The notes below the pieces were generated by a model. That model did not search any database, was not told where the DNA came from, and saw nothing but the letters and a program-made list of their open reading frames with translations. A program made the position numbers and the translations under genes. Positions 58,810 through 64,000 of a stretch of DNA of 64,000 nucleotides are shown here, piece by piece. Position 1 is the first letter of the stretch, and each line of letters begins with the position of its first letter. Origin of the DNA: Actinomyces bowdenii (GTDB lineage: Bacteria; Actinomycetota; Actinomycetes; Actinomycetales; Actinomycetaceae); the NCBI RefSeq assembly GCF_017592395.1, contig NZ_JAGFOU010000008.1, forward strand, positions 34,272 through 98,271, written 5' to 3'.

Positions 58810-60003
58810 TCAGGACGGGGAGGCCGAGGCCAGCACCTCGGTGGGCCGCAATGGGCGCCCGGCGCGGGCCTCGGCCAGCAGCAGTCGGACCGCCGCCTCC
58901 TTCATCCCCCCGGCGGCGCCGGTGGCCGCGATCTGCCGCTGGTAGGAGGCCCCCGCCTCCAGGGTGGCCCGCACGCCGTCGAGCTCGGCGCCGCATCCCA
59001 GGTCCGCGGCCACCGGGGCCAGCTCCTCGAGCATCCGCTCGACGGTATCGGTGACCAGCTCCTCCTCGCCCGCGGCGTTGACGATGAGGATCGCCTCCAT
59101 GCCGTAGCGGGCCGAGCGCCACTTGTTCTCCGCCACGTACCAGTCCGGCATGGCCTCCAGCTCCAGCCCCGCATCCAGCTGCCGGGAGAAGTGCTCGACC
59201 AGGCACTGGGTCAGGGCCGCGATCCCGGCCAGCTCGGTGAGGTTCGTGGCGGCGTCGCAGGAGCGCACCTCGATGGTCCCCAGGCGGGGGGAGGGGCGCA
59301 CATCCCAGCGGATCTCGGAGAACTCCTCGATGACGCCGGTGTGGATGAGGTCCCCGGTGTAGGACTCCAGCTCCTCCCAGGACTCGAACTGCTCGGGGGC
59401 GCCGGCCGTGGGCAGCTGCTGGAACATCATCGCCCGATTGTCGGCGTAGCCGGTGTCGGCCCCGGCCCAGAAGGGGGAGGAGGCGCTCAGGCACTGCAGG
59501 TGGGCGGTGCGGGTGAGCAGGGCCCGCAGGATCGGCAGCACCTTGGCCCGGTCCTCCACCCCGACATGCACATGCGTGCCGAAGATGAGCATCTGGTGGC
59601 CCCACAGCCGGGTGCGGTCCACCAGCCGCGCATAGCGCTCGGCATCGGTGACCTTCTGCACCAGGGGGTCTGCGAAGGGGTGGGTCCCGGCGGATCCCAG
59701 GTCCACGCGCAGCGGGTCGGTCACCGGCAGCACCCGGTCGAAGGCGAAGGCCAGGTCCTCCATGCACTGGTGCACCGTCTGCCGGGCCCCGGAGACCAGC
59801 TCGACGGTGTTGAGCATCATCTCCCCGTGCACATGCGGATCCTGCCCGACGGCGGCCAGCACCTCCGCCGCGCACTGGCGCAGATCCAGGCTGTCGCGGT
59901 CGATGAGGGCCAGCTCCCACTCCACTCCCAGCGTCGATCGGGGAGAGGGCGCGAAGGAGATCGGCTGGCGGTGCGGCCTGGGCCGTGGGGCGTGCATACT
60001 CAT
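58810..60003 (-). CDS. Glutamate--cysteine ligase-like carboxylate-amine ligase (GCS2 family)
   Basis: The GCS2/YbdK family joins glutamate to an amine such as cysteine using ATP. In actinobacteria it can feed mycothiol-like or ergothioneine-like pathways, but the real substrate here is unknown. The product is 397 residues. It has STLGVEWELALID at the N-terminus, ELVSGARQTV, GTHVHVGVEDRAKV, DVRPSPRLGTIEVRSCDAATN and NKWRSARYGMEA. ATG 60003 has AAGGACA 8 bases upstream. It is convergent with tsaD. Confidence 0.88.
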   Translation of the reverse strand: MSMHAPRPRPHRQPISFAPSPRSTLGVEWELALIDRDSLDLRQCAAEVLAAVGQDPHVHGEMMLNTVELVSGARQTVHQCMEDLAFAFDRVLPVTDPLRVDLGSAGTHPFADPLVQKVTDAERYARLVDRTRLWGHQMLIFGTHVHVGVEDRAKVLPILRALLTRTAHLQCLSASSPFWAGADTGYADNRAMMFQQLPTAGAPEQFESWEELESYTGDLIHTGVIEEFSEIRWDVRPSPRLGTIEVRSCDAATNLTELAGIAALTQCLVEHFSRQLDAGLELEAMPDWYVAENKWRSARYGMEAILIVNAAGEEELVTDTVERMLEELAPVAADLGCGAELDGVRATLEAGASYQRQIAATGAAGGMKEAAVRLLLAEARAGRPLRPTEVLASASPS

Positions 60004-60084
60004 GACTCGTGTCCTTCGGTCCGGGGGCAGTGTCTATGGGCGAGCGGTGAGGGCGGGCCCCGCACGACTGGGTCCGCGGCGGCC

Positions 60085-61380
60085 CTACGGGGCGGGCTGG
60101 GCAGCGGCCTGTGCGGGCTCCAGGGGCTCGGCGACGATGACCGCGCCCCTGGCCTCGGGGCCCAGGCGGGTGAGGATCCACGTCTCGCCGGCCTCGCCGC
60201 TGAGCCTCAGGGAGGCGCGCAGGGCCTCGGGGGAGACCTCCACCCCGCGCTTGCGGATCTCCAGGCGGCCGATGCCGCGCTCGCGCACGCGGGCGCGCAG
60301 CGCCTTGAGCCGCAGCGGCAGGACCTCGGTGACGCGCCAGGAGCGCAGGAAGGGCGCCAGTGGCGCCTCGGGCGCGGAGTCGCCGGTGAGGTAGGCGAGG
60401 CGCGGGGCCACCGGGCGCGCCCGCAGGGCCTTGGCCAGGTGGGAGACCAGGCCGGCGCGGATGACGGCGCCGTCGGGCTCGTGGATGAGCTCGGCCAGCC
60501 CCTCGGGCGAATCGAGGCAGTCGGCCTGCTCGGGGGGCTGGGAGGGGTCCTCGACGGCGGGGTCGGACAGGGTGGAGGCCCGCACCTCCCCCGAGGGCTG
60601 GGACTGCAGGAGGAGGGCTGAGCGCCCGCTCCCCTCCACCGCCAGTGGCCCGCACCAGATCGCCGCCTCCACGAGCTGGCCATCGACGCTCACCCATTGC
60701 ACATGGGCCTGCGGGGGCAGGAGCCCGTGATCGATGCCGGGGGCGACCTTGACGCCCAGCGCCGGGACGCGCTCGCGCAGGGCCAGCACCCGGCTCAGGG
60801 GAGGGGACCACTGCTCGGGGTCGGTGATCCGCCTGCCCTGCGCGCGGCGGGCGGGATCGGCGAAGACGGCGTCGACCCCGGCCTCCTCCAGGTCCACCTC
60901 CAGGGCGTCGGCGCATCGGACCTCGGCGTGGGGGAAGTGCATGAGATTGACCGTGGCCAGGGCGGCCGTGGCCTCATCGCGCTCGATGGCCAGGACCGGC
61001 AGGTCCAGTCCCGCCAGGGCGATGGCGTCGCCCCCGATGCCGCAGCCCAGATCGGCCACGCGCTGCGCCCCCGCGGCGGCGTAGCGGGCGGCGTGACGGG
61101 CGGCCACCTCCAGGCGCGTGGCCTGCTCCAGGGCATCGGGAGTGAAGAGCATGGAGGCGGCGAAGGGGCCGAACTTGGCGGCTGCCCGGGCCCGCAGGCG
61201 CTGCTGGGTCAGGGCGGCCGCCACCAGGGCGGGGGAGTGGCCCTCGCGGCGCAGGCGCTGAGCCAGCTCCAGGGCCCGGTCCGGGTCGTAGGGGGGAAGG
61301 GAGCCCAGGAAGGCCCAGCCCTGCGGCGTCAGCAGCAGGGCCGTGTGCGAGGCGGTGTGCGAGGCGCGGGAGTCAGCCAT
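60085..61380 (-). CDS. Class I SAM-dependent methyltransferase with THUMP-like domain
   Basis: The product is 431 residues. After an alpha-helical N-terminal part (RRLREGHSPALVAAALTQQR-like) comes the SAM-binding loop VADLGCGIGGDAIAL and the acidic VLAIERDEATAALA. FADPARRAQGRRI is the equivalent of motif IV. The C-terminal 110 residues match the THUMP-like domain found in actinobacterial homologs, ending TRLGPEARGAVIVAEPL. An RNA substrate is likely but not shown. It is divergent from groES. Confidence 0.85.
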   Translation of the reverse strand: MADSRASHTASHTALLLTPQGWAFLGSLPPYDPDRALELAQRLRREGHSPALVAAALTQQRLRARAAAKFGPFAASMLFTPDALEQATRLEVAARHAARYAAAGAQRVADLGCGIGGDAIALAGLDLPVLAIERDEATAALATVNLMHFPHAEVRCADALEVDLEEAGVDAVFADPARRAQGRRITDPEQWSPPLSRVLALRERVPALGVKVAPGIDHGLLPPQAHVQWVSVDGQLVEAAIWCGPLAVEGSGRSALLLQSQPSGEVRASTLSDPAVEDPSQPPEQADCLDSPEGLAELIHEPDGAVIRAGLVSHLAKALRARPVAPRLAYLTGDSAPEAPLAPFLRSWRVTEVLPLRLKALRARVRERGIGRLEIRKRGVEVSPEALRASLRLSGEAGETWILTRLGPEARGAVIVAEPLEPAQAAAQPAP

Positions 61381-61457
61381 CGCCGCTGATCATTCCATGC
61401 CCGGAGCGCTGGAGGGGCGCGGCCTGGCTGACGCCGTGGGCGAAACCGGGACACGCA

Positions 61458-61484
61458 TTGGCACTCGCGTTGACTGAGTGCTAA
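61458..61484 (+). promoter_or_regulatory. CIRCE operator of groES
   Basis: TTGGCACTC-N9-GAGTGCTAA differs from the consensus HrcA-binding CIRCE by one base in the left arm. It lies 195 bases ahead of groES. It indicates heat-shock control through HrcA. Confidence 0.92.
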
Positions 61485-61678
61485 CGACGTCGTAGATTTC
61501 GGTGCGGGCGCATGAGTGCTCCCCATCCGTGTGCCGGCCCAGGTCGGCGGGTGGGCGCGCCGTGCGACTCGCACTCCGAGCAGTGCCGGGCCGACCCCCG
61601 CGACGGCGGTCGGGCGCGATGCGGGTGCGATCAAGCCGTTCCACTGCAACGCTGAGAAGCGAGAAGGGGAGGTCCGCA

Positions 61679-61975
61679 ATGTCGATCTCCATCAAGCCGC
61701 TGGAGGACCGCATCGTCGTCCAGACGGTTGAGGCCGAGCAGACCACCGCGTCGGGTCTGGTGATCCCGGACACCGCGCAGGAGAAGCCGCAGGAGGGCAA
61801 GGTCGTGGCTGTGGGCCCGGGTCGTGTCGACGACTCCGGCAACCGCATCCCGGTCGACGTCTCCGAGGGCGACGTGGTCATCTACTCCAAGTACGGGGGC
61901 ACCGAGGTCAAGTACGCGGGCGAGGAGTACCTCATCCTCTCGGCCCGTGACGTCCTGGCCGTCGTCACCAAGTAG
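61679..61975 (+). CDS. groES: Co-chaperonin GroES
   Basis: Caps the GroEL folding chamber. From ATG 61679, with GAGAAGGGGAGG upstream, the product is 98 residues: [20 protein letters not shown], the mobile loop around [18 protein letters not shown], and [20 protein letters not shown]. No groEL follows; the next gene is a convergent whiB. It is controlled by the CIRCE operator upstream. Confidence 0.97.
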   Translation: MSISIKPLEDRIVVQTVEAEQTTASGLVIPDTAQEKPQEGKVVAVGPGRVDDSGNRIPVDVSEGDVVIYSKYGGTEVKYAGEEYLILSARDVLAVVTK

Positions 61976-62053
61976 TCGATCCCGGGCCGCTGCCATCGGC
62001 GGCGCCCGGGGCGGGCCCCGGTATCGCCGCCCCCGGGCGGCCCCGGGTCCTCA

Positions 62054-62087
62054 TCAGGGGCGGGCATCTGCGGGTGCCCGCCCCTGA
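62054..62087. terminator. Terminator between groES and whiB
   Basis: A perfect 13-bp stem (62054-62066 with 62075-62087), 8-base loop, between convergent genes. Confidence 0.85.
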
Positions 62088-62127
62088 GGCCTGCCTGGGG
62101 GCGGGCCGGCGCCGAGGGCGCCGGGCC

Positions 62128-62430
62128 TCAGGCGGGCTCGGTGGAGATGCGCCGGCCGGCCTGCTCGTGGTAGGCGCGCCGCTCGTCCTCGCTCATGCCG
62201 CCCCAGACCCCGTAGGGCTCGTGAGTGCGCAGGGCGTGGCTCCGGCACTCCTCCAGCACGGGGCAGCGCCGGCACACCGCCTTGGCCCGCTCGTCCCGAC
62301 GGCGCCGTGAGCTGCCGCGCTCGCCCTCGGGGTGGAAGAAGGTCGAGGAGTCCATGCCCAGGCATGCTCCGCGGTACTGCCACTCCCACAGGGCGGAGAT
62401 CGGCCCCGGCAGGCGAGAAGCATCATGCAT
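62128..62430 (-). CDS. WhiB-family iron-sulfur transcription regulator
   Basis: WhiB-like proteins hold a [4Fe-4S] cluster and act with sigma factors. The product is 100 residues. The four cysteines are C23 (YRGAC) and C53, C56 and C62 (CRRCPVLEEC). The signature GVWGGMSEDERR and a basic end follow. The position beside groES and guaB matches that of whiB3 in Mycobacterium, but the subtype is not certain. AAGGGGGA lies about 8 bases ahead of ATG 62430. Confidence 0.95.
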   Translation of the reverse strand: MHDASRLPGPISALWEWQYRGACLGMDSSTFFHPEGERGSSRRRRDERAKAVCRRCPVLEECRSHALRTHEPYGVWGGMSEDERRAYHEQAGRRISTEPA

Positions 62431-62487
62431 GAATCGATTCCCCCTTTGGAAGCAACTCGACGGAACGCCATCGGCGACTCACACATA

Positions 62488-62516
62488 ACAGTATGATCGC
62501 AGGGCCGGCAAATCAA
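62488..62516 (-). promoter_or_regulatory. Promoter of the whiB gene
   Basis: On the minus strand TTGATT (62516-62511), 17 bases, TACTGT (62493-62488), 58 bases ahead of the start codon, in an AT-rich patch. Confidence 0.6.
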
Positions 62517-62697
62517 GAAGATATGCCCGGTTCGTGACGAATGCCCGCGCTTTAGGGGGCATGGCTCGACGTCATTCTTATCTGGAAACGACCGTCACAT
62601 CGCGTCGCCGGTTTGATGCTCCGATGCGGGCACGGCCATGGAGTTATTGCATCAGCCTATGCCCGGGGGCTGCCGAGGATTGCCGTCGATGTGGTGA

Positions 62698-64000
<1,303 letters not shown>

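Overview
The window is a high-GC chromosome segment from an actinobacterium, most likely an oral Actinomyces or close relative. Evidence for this: a WhiB regulator, zinc-type S14, an L17 with a C-terminal 'sunset' extension, polyphosphate-glucokinase-like and GCS2-type ligase genes, and a class-C-sortase fimbrial cluster of the Actinomyces FimQ/FimP (FimB/FimA) kind. Gene order from the S10 ribosomal operon to guaB broadly follows that of Mycobacterium (rplM-rpsI, glmM, glmS, acpS, nnr, alr, tsaE, tsaB, rimI, tsaD, groES, whiB, guaB).

Layout. 1-1500: tuf with its terminator; the first 80 bases hold an odd near-homopolymeric C tract. 1791-11072: a pilus cluster (tip-like adhesin, major pilin, second tip-like adhesin, class C sortase) wedged between tuf and rpsJ. 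11288-16555: S10 operon (rpsJ to rpsQ). 16749-17756: an inserted secreted protein with five 60-bp tandem repeats. 18176-29166: spc and alpha operons (rplN to rplO, secY, adk, map, infA, rpmJ, rpsM, rpsK, rpoA, rplQ), divided by strong hairpins. 29203-32134: an accessory stretch with paired inverted-repeat elements and a broken membrane STAND-type NTPase gene bounded by 78-bp repeats. 32135-35192: pntB and pntA on the minus strand. 35473-40687: a ROK/polyphosphate glucokinase gene, truA, rplM-rpsI, another inverted-repeat pair, and glmM. 40899-42313: a probable toxin-antitoxin-chaperone (HigB-HigA-SecB-like) module. 42545-53744: an FAD disulfide oxidoreductase, coaA, glmS, acpS, nnr, alr, tsaE, a secreted/membrane protein of unknown role, tsaB and rimI. 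53967-64000: sdhCAB, tsaD, a GCS2-family ligase, a THUMP-like methyltransferase, groES with a CIRCE operator, whiB and the 5' part of guaB.

Most of the window is housekeeping: translation machinery, protein export (SecY), amino-sugar/peptidoglycan precursors (GlmM, GlmS, Alr), t6A tRNA modification (TsaB/D/E), respiration (Sdh, Pnt) and nucleotide metabolism (Adk, GuaB). The accessory genes sit at junctions of this conserved backbone. The main points for a second look are the two-tip pilus cluster, the repeat-flanked NTPase gene that carries a copy of the neighbouring pntA-pntB junction, the candidate toxin-antitoxin-chaperone triad, two families of long intergenic inverted repeats, and a run of genes whose start codon lies only 6-7 bases after a -10-like hexamer (probable leaderless mRNAs).
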